Shown here: piece after piece, positions 16,519 through 25,840 of the stretch
Layout: each line of letters opens with the position of its first letter
Numbering within the stretch: the first letter of the stretch is position 1
Assembly: GCA_021792135.1 (NCBI GenBank)
Contig: JAJYVF010000023.1
Span: forward strand, 25,446 to 89,445
Reading direction: 5' to 3'
Length of the DNA: 64,000 bases
Source of the DNA: Acidobacteriota bacterium
GTDB taxonomy: Bacteria; Acidobacteriota; Terriglobia; Terriglobales; Acidobacteriaceae
Translations under genes and position numbers: made by a program
Notes under the pieces: model-generated
What the model was told of the DNA's origin: nothing
The model's input: only the letters and a program-made list of their open reading frames with translations
Database searches by the model: none

Positions 16519-17538
16519 CTACGGCTGGTCAAGGTCGATCATGATCTTCGTGAACTGCGCGGGATCGGCGCTCCAGGCTTCGAGCAGCTGCGGCGCTTCA
16601 TCGAGCGGCGCGATGGTGGTAATGGCCGCGTCGACCGGAAAGCGCCCCTGCTCCAGCATCTGGATCACGCTGCGGAAGTCCTCCGGCAATGCATTGCGCG
16701 AGCCACGGATATCGAGTTCTTTCTGGACGAAGAGCCTGGTTTCGTAGGTGACCGGCTCTTTGGCATAGCCGATGTAGACCACGCGGCCGGTCCAGGAGAC
16801 TTCTTCGACGGCGGCGCGGAAGGTCTCCGGCGTGCCAACGGCTTCGATGATGACATCGGGGCCGAGGCCGCCGGTCAGTGCGGCCTGGGCTTCGCTCAGG
16901 TTTTGGCGGCGGGAGTGGATGGTGTGGGTTGCGCCGGCCTGCTTTGCGGTGGCCAGTTTGGCGTCGTCCACATCGACGGCGATGGTGGTGGCGCCGCGAA
17001 AGGCGGAGGCGGCCACCGCGCCCAGGCCGACGCCGCCACATCCGAAGACGGCGACGGTTTCGCCGGCTGCCACACAAGCGCGGCCCACAGCGTGGAAGCC
17101 GACGGTCAGAGGCTCGACCAGGCAGAGCTCGCGCAGCTGGAGCCTGGCCGGATACAGCTTCGCGACCGGTACAGAGATCCGTTCGGTCAGCGCGCCGTCG
17201 CGCTGGACGCCCAGCGTCTGATTGCGCTGGCAGGCGTTATTGCGCCCGCTGCGACAGGCTGCGCATTGCCCGCAACTGGTATAGGGCGAGAGTGTCACAT
17301 CCATGCCCACAGCGAGCCCCGGACGCTCTTCGCTAAGAGCAAGGATGGTCGCGGCGACTTCATGACCGGGGATGCGGGGAAAGGAAACCAGCGGGTTCCT
17401 GCCCCGGAACGTGTTGAGGTCGCTGCCGCAAAGTCCGATGCGGCGCACGCGCAGCAGAGCTTCGCCGGAGCCCATTTTCGGTTCCGGGACATCCTCGATG
17501 CGAGCGATCCCCGGCTCGCGCATCACCAGCGCCTTCAT
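16519..17538 (-). CDS. Zinc-dependent sugar/polyol dehydrogenase (LgoD/RspB-like MDR)
   Basis: A 339-aa medium-chain dehydrogenase. Catalytic zinc ligands lie in 'LCGSDLNTF' and 'GHEVAATI', the structural zinc site in 'CGQCAACRSGRNNAC', and the NAD-binding loop in 'GCGGVGLG'. 'GVQRDGALTE' and 'GSRNALPEDF' resemble E. coli L-galactonate-5-dehydrogenase LgoD. It likely oxidises an aldonate or polyol in the cytoplasm and is cotranscribed with the FucP-type symporter, suggesting that the two handle the same sugar or its product. Threonine or sorbitol dehydrogenase-like activity is the alternative. Confidence 0.9.
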   Translation of the reverse strand: MKALVMREPGIARIEDVPEPKMGSGEALLRVRRIGLCGSDLNTFRGRNPLVSFPRIPGHEVAATILALSEERPGLAVGMDVTLSPYTSCGQCAACRSGRNNACQRNQTLGVQRDGALTERISVPVAKLYPARLQLRELCLVEPLTVGFHAVGRACVAAGETVAVFGCGGVGLGAVAASAFRGATTIAVDVDDAKLATAKQAGATHTIHSRRQNLSEAQAALTGGLGPDVIIEAVGTPETFRAAVEEVSWTGRVVYIGYAKEPVTYETRLFVQKELDIRGSRNALPEDFRSVIQMLEQGRFPVDAAITTIAPLDEAPQLLEAWSADPAQFTKIMIDLDQP

Positions 17539-17930
17539 CGTCGGTTCCTTTCAAGCGCGTCTGATTTGCGACCGGCGCGCATGCCAGCCGGAGCAGCGGC
17601 ACGGGGCCGGCAGCCGAGGTCAAAGACCGGCATGGTGACAGCCGGATCGACTCCGATGCGGCACGGTTCAGCGATAAACAGAAGGACGTCGACCATCTTG
17701 CCGATCATCAGGTTATAGCGATGTCGCTGAAGATGCTGCACTCCCTGAGATCTTCCCGATGATGATCGACCGCGATCCTACGGTACAGGCAGGGTGGAGG
17801 AAAAAGCAACTCCTCTCTGCTTTGCCTCAGCTCGGTTTGTCTGTGCCGGGAGTTCTGCCGGCGGGATGCGGGGCGGTGGAGTCACCGCCCGAGGCTGAAA
17901 CTCCAGTCTCGCGGAAAGCCACGCCACCCG
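17539..17930. other. Gene-free stretch with a hairpin at 17871-17890
   Basis: No convincing gene is present. It should hold the promoter of the dehydrogenase-symporter operon near its left side and the end of the GH92 transcript near its right side. GGGCGGTG (17871-17878) pairs with CACCGCCC (17883-17890) 41 bases downstream of the GH92 stop; no T-run follows on either strand. Confidence 0.4.
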
Positions 17931-20366
17931 TCAGGCTTTTACCAGCCCGGATGGTGGACGATCCGCCGGCGACGAGGCCCATTCCTTATTTGGCTTGTTG
18001 CCCATCACAAAGCGCAGCTCGCCCCCTGCCAGAATGTCGGCGTGGGTGAACCAGGACCGGGTCAGCTCCTTCCCATTCAGCTGGGCGCGCTGGATATAAA
18101 GGCTTTCCGCCGAGTTGTTCTCGGCCACGATGGTGAAGGTGGTGCCCGCAGCCGGATTGCGAAGGGTTGCGCGCCGCACCATGGGGCTGCCGATGACGTA
18201 AACGCCCGTAGCCTCGTTGACGGGATAGAAGCCCAGCGCCGCAAAAACCAGCCAGCTTGAGATCTGACCGCAGTCGTCGTTGCCGGGCACGCCTGCGGGC
18301 GTGTTCCGATAAAGAGCTGCTGCCTGGCGAACCCTCTGCTGCGTCTTCCATGCGGCGCCGGCGAAAGTATAGAGGTACGGGATGTGATTGCTGGGCTCGT
18401 TGCCCTGCGCGTCCTGCCCCACCAGCCCACTGACGTCCGGAGGCGATTTCAGGATGTTGGAGGGAGCGGCAAAGAGCGCATCGAGCTTCGCAATAAATGC
18501 CTTATCGCCGCCATAGAGGCCAATCAGTCCCTGCACGTCCTGCATAACATTGAAGGTCGCCTGCCAGGCATCGGACTCCGTGTAGTCCTCCCAGAATTCC
18601 TGATCGGGGCGGAAGGGCTCGCGCCACTGACCGGCCTCGGTCTTGCCGCGCATGAAGCCGGTTGCCGAATCGAAGATGTTCCGGTAGTTCTGGCCGAGCT
18701 TGTAGAACAGGTCGGCATCGTCTTTCTTGCCCAGCAGGTCGGCCATCGCTCCCACGCACCAGTAGTCATAGGAGAAATCGAGCGTGCGCGAAACCGACTG
18801 TCTCTCCTTGCCGGTAGGCAGGTAGCCGTACTTGCGGAATTGCTCCTGCAGGTCGCGGTTGCCGTTGGAGGTGGCACCGACCATCGCCGTATCGCGCATG
18901 GCCGCATAAGCAGCCTCCACATCGAAGTCTTTGAACCCGCGCGCGTACGCGCCGACGATCATACCGACCACGTGAAATCCCGTCATGCACCAGGTTTCGT
19001 TGCCCCACAATGGCCAGACCGGAAGCGAATGCTCATTGAGTTGCTGATAATCCGCGAGCAGCGTGCGCACGATGTCGCTGGTTCGGTGCGGCTGCATCAG
19101 CATGATGAAGGGAAACTCGCCGCGGTAGATGTCCCAGATGGAGAGGGTCGTGTACTTCGTGAAGCCGGGGTTCGGATGATTTTTGTGGTCCTGCCCGCGA
19201 TAGGCCCTGTCGGTGTCGTTGAAAGTGGTGGGAGCAGTCAGGCCGTGGTACGCGCCGGTGTAGAAGGACTGGCTGAGGGCTTCGTCGGGCAGGTCCGCAT
19301 CCAGAACCGCCAGCGCCTGGCGCCATGCCTCTTCGTTTTGCTGGGTGAGGCGGTCGAAATCCCAGTGCGGAATCTCTTCGGCGAGGTTCTTCGCGGCGCC
19401 GTCGATGGTGGTGCAGGAGATGCCAACGCGAACGATCAGAGGCTCATTGCCGGACGGCTGGGTGAAGATGGCTTTGATTTCCTTGCCGGAGACGCGATCG
19501 CCTGCCGCAGCAGTCCGCTCCTGACCGTCCACGTTCAGCTGCACGGCGGAAAACGGGCGCGAAAACTCCATCACGAAACAGACCTGCTTGTCCTGCGCCC
19601 AGCCATTCGTGGAGCGCGTGCCGCTGACGCGGGTATCGCTCTCGATGCGCAGCTCCGCGGCGTAAACCGAGCAGCCCAGCCCATGAACCAGGTCGAGGAT
19701 GAGGCCGCGCTTCGTGCTTTGCGGCAGGGCCGGAAAACGGTAGCGGTGCATCCCGCAACGAGTGGTCGCGGTCACCTCCGCGCCAACGTCCGGGGTATCG
19801 AGATGCACGGCGTAATAACCCGGACGCGCCTGCTCCGTGTCATGCGAGAAGTACGACCGATAGCCCTGCTCCGCAGGACTGAAGACCCAGCCGGAGCCGG
19901 TGCCCAATGCCTGCGCCTGGGTTTCCGCCTGCTGCTCGGGAGCGCCGTCGTTCCAGCTCCAGTTGCGTCCTTCGACCAGGGGCATGAGCAGCACATCGCC
20001 CAGATCGACGGCGCCTGTGCCCTGCAGATGGGTATGGCTGAATCCAAGGATCACATCATCGTGATAGTGGTAGCCCGAGCAGTGGTCCCAGCCATTGATG
20101 TCCCATTCGCCGTTCCATTTCGGCTCAGGCATGCCCGTCGAATCGGGGCTGAGTTGCACTAATCCGAAGGGCGCAACGGCGCCGGGATACATATGCCCGT
20201 GCCAGCCGGTGCCAATCATCGGACGCACAAGATCGAATGCCCTGCCCGCGGCCTGCTTCGCGGCGCCTCCTGTGCCGTGCGAGCCAGGAAGAAGCAGCGC
20301 GTGGCCAGGCAGAGCGGAGCTGGCCGCAGCCGCCCCGCACATCTTCAGAAACTCCCGTCTGTGCAT
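17931..20366 (-). CDS. GH92 family alpha-mannosidase, Tat-exported
   Basis: With the ATG at 20366 the protein has 811 residues and begins with a Tat signal 'RREFLKMCGAAAA'. GH92 signatures include 'RPMIGTGWHGHMYPGAVAPFG', 'YHYHDDVILGFSHTHLQGTG', 'TTLSIWDIYRGEFP', 'YTESDAWQATF' and 'GNDDCGQISSWLVF'. GH92 enzymes are calcium-dependent exo-acting alpha-mannosidases, mostly alpha-1,2, that trim N-glycans or mannans. GGGAAAG eight bases upstream supports this start over a frame start at 20387. The gene is divergent from a GH125 alpha-mannosidase with 193 bases between, so the two are likely co-regulated and act on the same mannose-containing glycan. Confidence 0.95.
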   Translation of the reverse strand: MHRREFLKMCGAAAASSALPGHALLLPGSHGTGGAAKQAAGRAFDLVRPMIGTGWHGHMYPGAVAPFGLVQLSPDSTGMPEPKWNGEWDINGWDHCSGYHYHDDVILGFSHTHLQGTGAVDLGDVLLMPLVEGRNWSWNDGAPEQQAETQAQALGTGSGWVFSPAEQGYRSYFSHDTEQARPGYYAVHLDTPDVGAEVTATTRCGMHRYRFPALPQSTKRGLILDLVHGLGCSVYAAELRIESDTRVSGTRSTNGWAQDKQVCFVMEFSRPFSAVQLNVDGQERTAAAGDRVSGKEIKAIFTQPSGNEPLIVRVGISCTTIDGAAKNLAEEIPHWDFDRLTQQNEEAWRQALAVLDADLPDEALSQSFYTGAYHGLTAPTTFNDTDRAYRGQDHKNHPNPGFTKYTTLSIWDIYRGEFPFIMLMQPHRTSDIVRTLLADYQQLNEHSLPVWPLWGNETWCMTGFHVVGMIVGAYARGFKDFDVEAAYAAMRDTAMVGATSNGNRDLQEQFRKYGYLPTGKERQSVSRTLDFSYDYWCVGAMADLLGKKDDADLFYKLGQNYRNIFDSATGFMRGKTEAGQWREPFRPDQEFWEDYTESDAWQATFNVMQDVQGLIGLYGGDKAFIAKLDALFAAPSNILKSPPDVSGLVGQDAQGNEPSNHIPYLYTFAGAAWKTQQRVRQAAALYRNTPAGVPGNDDCGQISSWLVFAALGFYPVNEATGVYVIGSPMVRRATLRNPAAGTTFTIVAENNSAESLYIQRAQLNGKELTRSWFTHADILAGGELRFVMGNKPNKEWASSPADRPPSGLVKA

Positions 20367-20559
20367 CCTTGATCTTTCCCGAGTCATTGAGGCGCTCTTC
20401 TCTCCACCTTAAAAAGCCATCTCCGGATCGCAGCTGCTCGCAAAAGCCAGATACTGCCAGCCATGATTATAAGAATCGGTGAAGTCACGTGCACTTGCGG
20501 AGAGTTCCGGAGGTACCGTGTGGAAGGCAGCGATCCTGGAATATTCTGACAGGAACCCC

Positions 20560-22011
20560 ATGTCTGCTCTTCTGTCCACGCGCCGGTCGTTCCTGCGGTC
20601 TGCCTTCACTGCGTGTCTGGTGTCGCAGATTCCCGCGCCGCTCTCTGCTCCTGGCTGGAACATCGCCGAAGGACGCCCGCACCCGTCCGACCGCAAATTC
20701 ACAAGCCCCGCGGTTGAATCCGTGATCGCGCGCGTTCGGCAGCTCATTCCCGATCCGGTGCTCGGCACGATGTTCGAACGCTGCTTTCCCAACACGCTGG
20801 ACACCACGGTCTTTCCCGGCACCTATGAAGGGCAGCCCGATACATTCGTTATCACCGGCGATATCGACGCGATGTGGCTGCGCGACTCTTCCGCGCAGGT
20901 TCACCCGTATCTGGCCTTTGCGAAGCAGGACCGGGCGCTGGCATCCCTGATTCAGGGGCTGATTCGGCGCCAGGCGCGCATGGTCCTGATCGATCCGTAT
21001 GCTAATGCCTTCACGCGCAAGGTCAGCGATCCTCCGCTCTCCTGGGCGGTTCATGACCAGACGCAGATGAAGCCGGGCGTCGCCGAGCGCAAATGGGAGC
21101 TGGACTCGCTGTGCTACACGATCCGGCTGGCGCACGGTTACTGGCGTGCCACGGGCGACACCAGCCCCTTCAATTCCGAGTGGAAGGCGGCTGCCTCAGC
21201 GATCCTTCACACGATGCGTGAACAACAGCGGCTCAGCGGTCCCGGACCCTATTCGTTCCAGCGGGACAGCGCCAACCCGCTGGATACGGTTCCGCTGGAA
21301 GGATTTGGGAATCCGGCGCGTCCCGTGGGCATGATCTTCTCGATGTTCCGGCCTTCCGACGACTGCTGTACCTATCCGCTCTTCGTGCCCGCCAACCTGT
21401 TTGCGATGCAGTCGCTCCAGCAGCTGCGGGAGCTGGCGAGTTCAGCCGCCGGAGACAGCAGCCTGGCAGGCGAGTGCGAGCTGCCGCTGACGGCGATCCG
21501 AGCTGCTGTCGCGCAGTACGGAGTCGTGGAGCACCCGCAGTTTGGCAGGATCTGGGCCTATGAGGTGGATGGCTACGGAAACGCGCTGTTCATGGACGAC
21601 TCGAATGCTCCGGGCCTGCTCAGCCTTCCGTATCTGGGATGCTGCGCCACCAGCGATCCCATCTACCAGCGCACGCGGCGCTTCGTTCTGAGCGACGCGA
21701 ATCCGTATTTCTTCCGCGGCAAAGTTGCGGAAGGCGCCGGCAGTCCGCATACCGGCCTCGGGCAGATCTGGCCGATGGGCATGATCCTGCGCGCATTGAC
21801 GTCTGCCGACGACGCCGAGATTGTTCAGTGCCTGCGCTGGCTGCGGAATACGACCGCAGGCACGGACTTCATGCATGAATCGTTCGACGGCAATAACCCG
21901 GCAAAGTTCACGCGGCCGTGGTTCGCGTGGGCCAACACGCTGTTCGGTGAGCTGATCCTGAGCGTAGCCGACCGCAAGCCCGCGCTGCTGCGGGAGATCG
22001 GTACCACCTGA
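20560..22011 (+). CDS. GH125 family exo-alpha-1,6-mannosidase, exported
   Basis: The 483-aa protein (ATG 20560, AGGA five bases upstream) starts with a Tat-like signal 'TRRSFLRSAF'. GH125 hallmarks are 'GDIDAMWLRDSSAQVHPYL', 'RPSDDCCTYPLFVPANLFAM', 'MDDSNAPGLLSLPYLG', 'HTGLGQIWPMGMI' and 'GTDFMHESFDG'. Characterised members are metal-independent exo-alpha-1,6-mannosidases that act after GH92 enzymes on N-glycan cores or yeast mannan. Its divergent placement beside a GH92 gene fits stepwise demannosylation. It ends six bases from the stop of the convergent GH36 gene, leaving little room for separate terminators. Confidence 0.94.
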   Translation: MSALLSTRRSFLRSAFTACLVSQIPAPLSAPGWNIAEGRPHPSDRKFTSPAVESVIARVRQLIPDPVLGTMFERCFPNTLDTTVFPGTYEGQPDTFVITGDIDAMWLRDSSAQVHPYLAFAKQDRALASLIQGLIRRQARMVLIDPYANAFTRKVSDPPLSWAVHDQTQMKPGVAERKWELDSLCYTIRLAHGYWRATGDTSPFNSEWKAAASAILHTMREQQRLSGPGPYSFQRDSANPLDTVPLEGFGNPARPVGMIFSMFRPSDDCCTYPLFVPANLFAMQSLQQLRELASSAAGDSSLAGECELPLTAIRAAVAQYGVVEHPQFGRIWAYEVDGYGNALFMDDSNAPGLLSLPYLGCCATSDPIYQRTRRFVLSDANPYFFRGKVAEGAGSPHTGLGQIWPMGMILRALTSADDAEIVQCLRWLRNTTAGTDFMHESFDGNNPAKFTRPWFAWANTLFGELILSVADRKPALLREIGTT

Positions 22012-22017
22012 ACCTGG

Positions 22018-24309
22018 TTACTGCGCCCCCGTGCGCTCCAGCGTAAAGGCGGCTGCCTGGAAGTCCCCCCGCAGGTCGAGCTGCACGCCTGCGTTCATCC
22101 AGTAGTCGCCTGAGGCCGTCTCCGGCGTTCCCGCTGCGGCTTGTCCGTCCATCATGTGAAAGCGATACGTGGCCCCTGCATCCAGTCCGCGCAGATAGAG
22201 CCGCGGGTACGGGTAACTCATCTGGCTTGAATGCAGCAAGGCAAAGGCCACCGCCTGATCTTTGTTGATCGAAACCGATTCCGTCGCCGAATATTCGCTG
22301 CCGTGGAGCGGCGAGATCAGCCGGTACAGCGAACCGTGCTGGACGGTTTCGCGGACCTCCTTGTACTGCGCCACCAGAGCCTTCGCCGTGGCAAAGTCCT
22401 CGGGCGTCCACTTGTTCAGATTGGCTCCGATGCCCAGCGAGCCCTGCATGGAGACGAGGAAACGGTAGGTCAGGGAGGTGCTGCGGTCGTTCATCCAGCT
22501 CGGCGAGTCCGTCACCCAGGCCATCATGACTCCCGGGGTGTAGGCGTAGGTGAATCCGTTCTGGATGGAGAGCCGGTCGAAGGGATCGGTGTTGTCGGAG
22601 GGCCAGACCTCATCCGTATAGCGCAGGATGCCAAGGTCGACGCGGCCCCCTCCGCCCGAGCAGGACTCGATCTCCACCTTCGGATGCCGCGCCCGCAGTT
22701 CCCGGAGGATCGAGTAGAGGTTCTCGGTGTACTTGACGTAGACTTCCTTCTCTTCGTCCGGAGCAACGGCCGGCCATCCCGGCTCGGACCAGTTGCGGTT
22801 GTAATCCCACTTGAGGAAAGCAATATCGTTGTCGGTGAGCAGCTTGTCGAGGACGCCGAAGATATAGGCGCGCACATCCGGGCGCGCGAGGTTGAGCACC
22901 AGCTGATTGCGCAGCTCGCTGCGTGGGCGGCCAGGGAAGTTCAGCACCCAGTCCGGATGCTCGCGGTAGAGCTTGCTGTCGGGATTCACCATCTCCGGTT
23001 CGACCCACAGGCCGAAGTCCATGCCCAGCGAGTGCACCTTGTCGATCAGCGGCTTGAGCCCGTGCGGGAACTTTTGCGGATTCGGCCACCAGTCGCCCAG
23101 CCCGGCATGATCGGTGTCGCGCTCACCGAACCAGCCGTCGTCCATCACGAAGCGTTCGACGCCGATGCTTGCTGCTTTTTCGGCCAGGGCTTCCTGGCCC
23201 GCTTCATCCACGTTGAATCCTGTCGCCTCCCAGGAGTTGTAGAGCACCGGCCTGGGGCGCGGCTGCGGCGCTTCCGGCAGGATCGCACTCAGCTCAAAGC
23301 GATCCAGCAGCCGGGAGGCTCCGCCGATGCCGTCGGCCGAGTAGCCGCCGTAGAAGTCCGGCAGCTGGAGCGACTCGCCTGCCTTGAGCACATAGGCAAA
23401 GTCAAAGGGATTGAAGCCTCCGGTGACGCGGACCTGCCTTGACTGCATCTGCTCGATGGCAATCTGCCAGGAGCCGCTCCAGCCCAGGGCGCCGAACCAG
23501 ACATTGCCGTGATCCTGGTCGCCCGAATCGCCGCGTTCGATGGCGAACCACGGATTGTTCTGGTGGCCGGTCGAGCCGCGCCGGCTTTCGAGGACCGTTC
23601 TGCCGGGGTGCATGGCCTCTTTCTGCAGGCCCCACTCGCCTCCCCAGCGCCCGGTCAGGTAGCGCAGTTCGTAGTCGCTGGCCGCCGGCAGGTTCCAGGT
23701 GGCCGAGGAGGCTTCCTCAATGGTGAAGGGCTGGCCCGTTTTGTTCTCGACCACCGCCGAGCGGCGCAGGATCCCGGTCGCCTCATCCACCTTGTATTCG
23801 AGGTGGACGTAGACCTCCCGGGAAATGTCCTTCATCTCGATCCGCAGCGTGTCGCCGTCGATGGAGTGGGAGACGTAGTGCAGGACCAGGTCGCGATTGC
23901 CGTCGGGAAAGGTGATCTTCAGGTCGGGCGCGTAATAGAGGCCGCCGCCCCAGCCGACGTATTCATGCGGCGTTGTGTTCACCGGCAGGTCGAAGGAGCC
24001 CCAGCCAGGCTCGGAATGGGCGGCCGGAAAGCTGTCGCCCGGGGCCAGCTTCCTGCCCCAGTAGAGCGACTGCAGATCGCCGGTCTCGTTGACGCCGAAG
24101 ACGTACGACATATCCGCGGCATCGATGCGGAAGATGCGGGACTGCGCGTCATAACGGATGGCAGATGCCTGTGCGAAGCTCATCGCGGTTGCGCCGAAGA
24201 GAATACACGAGACCAGCAGAGTCAATCCCCGGTCCGTCCACCGGCGTGTCTGCCGAGTCCTGCCGCAGCCCGCCTCCCGAAGCGACCTTACACTGCTGAC
24301 GCTCGCCAT
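22018..24309 (-). CDS. GH36 family alpha-galactosidase, secreted
   Basis: With the ATG at 24309 the protein has 763 residues and a signal-peptide-like segment 'LLVSCILFGATAMSFAQA'. The catalytic barrel contains 'MDDGWFGERDTDHAGLGDW', the nucleophile aspartate in 'FLKWDYNR', the 'SCSGGGGRVDLGIL' loop and the acid/base aspartate in 'PSDNTDPFDRLSIQ', all typical of GH36. The preceding beta-domain ('GWGGGLYYAPD') and a small C-terminal beta domain are present. It should remove terminal alpha-galactose from oligosaccharides or galactomannan outside the cytoplasm. An upstream extension to 24453 is open but lacks a ribosome site. Activity on galactomannan would link it to the adjacent mannosidases. 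Confidence 0.94.
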   Translation of the reverse strand: MASVSSVRSLREAGCGRTRQTRRWTDRGLTLLVSCILFGATAMSFAQASAIRYDAQSRIFRIDAADMSYVFGVNETGDLQSLYWGRKLAPGDSFPAAHSEPGWGSFDLPVNTTPHEYVGWGGGLYYAPDLKITFPDGNRDLVLHYVSHSIDGDTLRIEMKDISREVYVHLEYKVDEATGILRRSAVVENKTGQPFTIEEASSATWNLPAASDYELRYLTGRWGGEWGLQKEAMHPGRTVLESRRGSTGHQNNPWFAIERGDSGDQDHGNVWFGALGWSGSWQIAIEQMQSRQVRVTGGFNPFDFAYVLKAGESLQLPDFYGGYSADGIGGASRLLDRFELSAILPEAPQPRPRPVLYNSWEATGFNVDEAGQEALAEKAASIGVERFVMDDGWFGERDTDHAGLGDWWPNPQKFPHGLKPLIDKVHSLGMDFGLWVEPEMVNPDSKLYREHPDWVLNFPGRPRSELRNQLVLNLARPDVRAYIFGVLDKLLTDNDIAFLKWDYNRNWSEPGWPAVAPDEEKEVYVKYTENLYSILRELRARHPKVEIESCSGGGGRVDLGILRYTDEVWPSDNTDPFDRLSIQNGFTYAYTPGVMMAWVTDSPSWMNDRSTSLTYRFLVSMQGSLGIGANLNKWTPEDFATAKALVAQYKEVRETVQHGSLYRLISPLHGSEYSATESVSINKDQAVAFALLHSSQMSYPYPRLYLRGLDAGATYRFHMMDGQAAAGTPETASGDYWMNAGVQLDLRGDFQAAAFTLERTGAQ

Positions 24310-24848
24310 CTCTTCTTTTTCTCGATTCACGATCCTGCCCCCGCAATTTCGTCCAATGATGCCGCCGCGCCGCCCTGCCGGCCGCATCGTTCCGGCCCGC
24401 TTCGTTGTTCTGCTGCCGGACGGCAGAGCAGCCGTTCGCCGGCCGCTTTCCACCTTATCATCGGTGGCCGCGGGGCAAGAGTATCCGCAAAGTCACGGCG
24501 GAGACAGGCGGGAGTCGCAGCCACCCCGCATCGGCAGCATCGCGGACAAAGTGAGGGAAGCTTCGGCCGAACACCGGCGAATCGAGGGGGAGAGCTGGAA
24601 GGAGCCAGCTTCCGGCGCCTTTCCGCCCTCTCTGCCGGCTCCTGGACGACCTGTTGCTCCAGCCAGGTAGAATTGCAGGACGCTTTGCCCCACTTTGCAA
24701 TTCATCATGCCGGGCTCAGGAAGGTACCGAACCCCAGGGTTCCCCGAACGCGGAAGCCCGCTTCCCGGTGCGCGGGCGCTCGAGTCGCCGGTTCTTCCCG
24801 TATCTTCAGCAACCGCGGGCAATCCGAATGCGTTCCAGGAATGTTGAG
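24310..24848. other. Gene-free stretch upstream of GH36 and the EamA-like pair
   Basis: I see no supported gene, RNA or repeat here. It should contain the divergent promoters of the GH36 gene and the small transporter pair. Open frames exist on both strands but show no recognisable domains and overlap each other. Confidence 0.4.
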
Positions 24849-25289
24849 ATGAAGATCCATCGCCCCAGTCCCCCAATCTCCCGGACCATCCTTTTCATCG
24901 CGGTGGCCGTTGTCGCCAACAGCTTCGGCAACCTGATGCTGGCTCTCGGCATGGATCGCATGCCCGCCTTCAGCCATGTTCCCATCCTTCATTACCTGCT
25001 CGGCATGCTTGCCAACCCCTGGCTGTTGCCCGGCGCCCTGCTGACTGCCGTTTATACGCTGGCGCAGCTTTCCCTTTTCAGCTGGGCCGACCTCAGCTTT
25101 GTGATCCCCTGCACCGCTTCGTCGTACATCATCACGACGGTCCTGAGCGAATTCGTCCTTGGCGAGAAGGTCCAGTGGGGCCGCTGGATCGGCGTGGTCC
25201 TGATCTCCTTCGGAGTGATGCTGGTTGCCGAAACCCCCGTCACGACCAAAGAGCATCCGGCTTCTGTGAGGGAGACCTCCGTATGCTGA
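24849..25289 (+). CDS. Half-size EamA/ArnE-like membrane protein
   Basis: A 146-aa protein with four or five membrane helices matching a single EamA/DMT repeat: 'FIAVAVVANSFGNLMLALGM' at the start and 'VLGEKVQWGRWIGVVLISFG' before the last helix, a common EamA feature. Full-size EamA proteins have two repeats in one chain; here the second repeat is the next gene, which starts inside this one. The pair recalls ArnE/ArnF flippases and SMR transporters that work as heterodimers. AGGA about ten bases upstream and the position of the first helix support this start, although the frame is open from 24654. Substrate is unknown. Confidence 0.8.
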   Translation: MKIHRPSPPISRTILFIAVAVVANSFGNLMLALGMDRMPAFSHVPILHYLLGMLANPWLLPGALLTAVYTLAQLSLFSWADLSFVIPCTASSYIITTVLSEFVLGEKVQWGRWIGVVLISFGVMLVAETPVTTKEHPASVRETSVC

Positions 25290-25840
25290 AGTGGACGCTG
25301 ATCCTCTTCAACGTTGTCTCCGGCTCCTGCGGCGATATTCTCTGCGCGCGGGGGATGTCGGATGGCGGCGAGCTGAGCCACTTCGGTCCTTCCGGCATTG
25401 CCAACCTCATCCGCTATATCGTCACGCGGCGCATGATCGTCCTGGGCGGGATCTCCTACGCGCTTTCGTTTTTCTCGCTGCTCTGGCTGCTCTCGGTTGC
25501 CGAACTCAGCCTCGCGGTTCCGGCCACCGCCCTCAGCTTTGTGGTCGACACCCTGGGGGCGCGCTTCCTCCTGCGCGAGCATGTTCCCTGGAAGCGCTGG
25601 GCCGGGGTCCTCTGTGTTACGGCTGGGGTGGTGCTCACGGTCAGATCCGGACCGCCGCTGGACACGATCGCGGCAAAGCCCCAGATCGCCCGCGCCGGAG
25701 CAGCGCTTCCTGCTCGCGGATCCTCCCCTGAAGCGCATTCCAGGGCCGCTGCGCCTGGCTACTCCGCCGGGTTTGTCACCAGGTACGAGCCCCCGAACAG
25801 CGCCATACCGATGAGCAGCACCAGCAATCCGCAGAGGTAG
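25283..25840 (+). CDS. Half-size EamA/ArnF-like membrane protein with extended tail
   Basis: The 185-aa partner starts at an ATG inside the last codons of the preceding gene (seven-base overlap), indicating coupled translation. It has one EamA repeat with 'NVVSGSCGDILCARGM' at the start and 'REHVPWKRWAGVLCVTAGVVL' near residue 120, followed by a hydrophilic tail of about 60 residues. The final 82 bases overlap the end of the gene on the opposite strand at 25759, so the tail may be an accident of read-through into a neighbour. Likely forms a dimeric transporter or flippase with its partner. Confidence 0.78.
   Translation: MLKWTLILFNVVSGSCGDILCARGMSDGGELSHFGPSGIANLIRYIVTRRMIVLGGISYALSFFSLLWLLSVAELSLAVPATALSFVVDTLGARFLLREHVPWKRWAGVLCVTAGVVLTVRSGPPLDTIAAKPQIARAGAALPARGSSPEAHSRAAAPGYSAGFVTRYEPPNSAIPMSSTSNPQR

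Noticed and set aside
18384..20162. 592-codon plus-strand frame opposite GH92.
   Set aside because: GH92 signatures lie on the minus strand; the plus frame has no domain and is a mirror frame.
20388..20559. Start of GH125 at 20479 with an extra 27 residues.
   Set aside because: The ATG at 20560 has a better ribosome site and places the Tat-like signal at the N-terminus.
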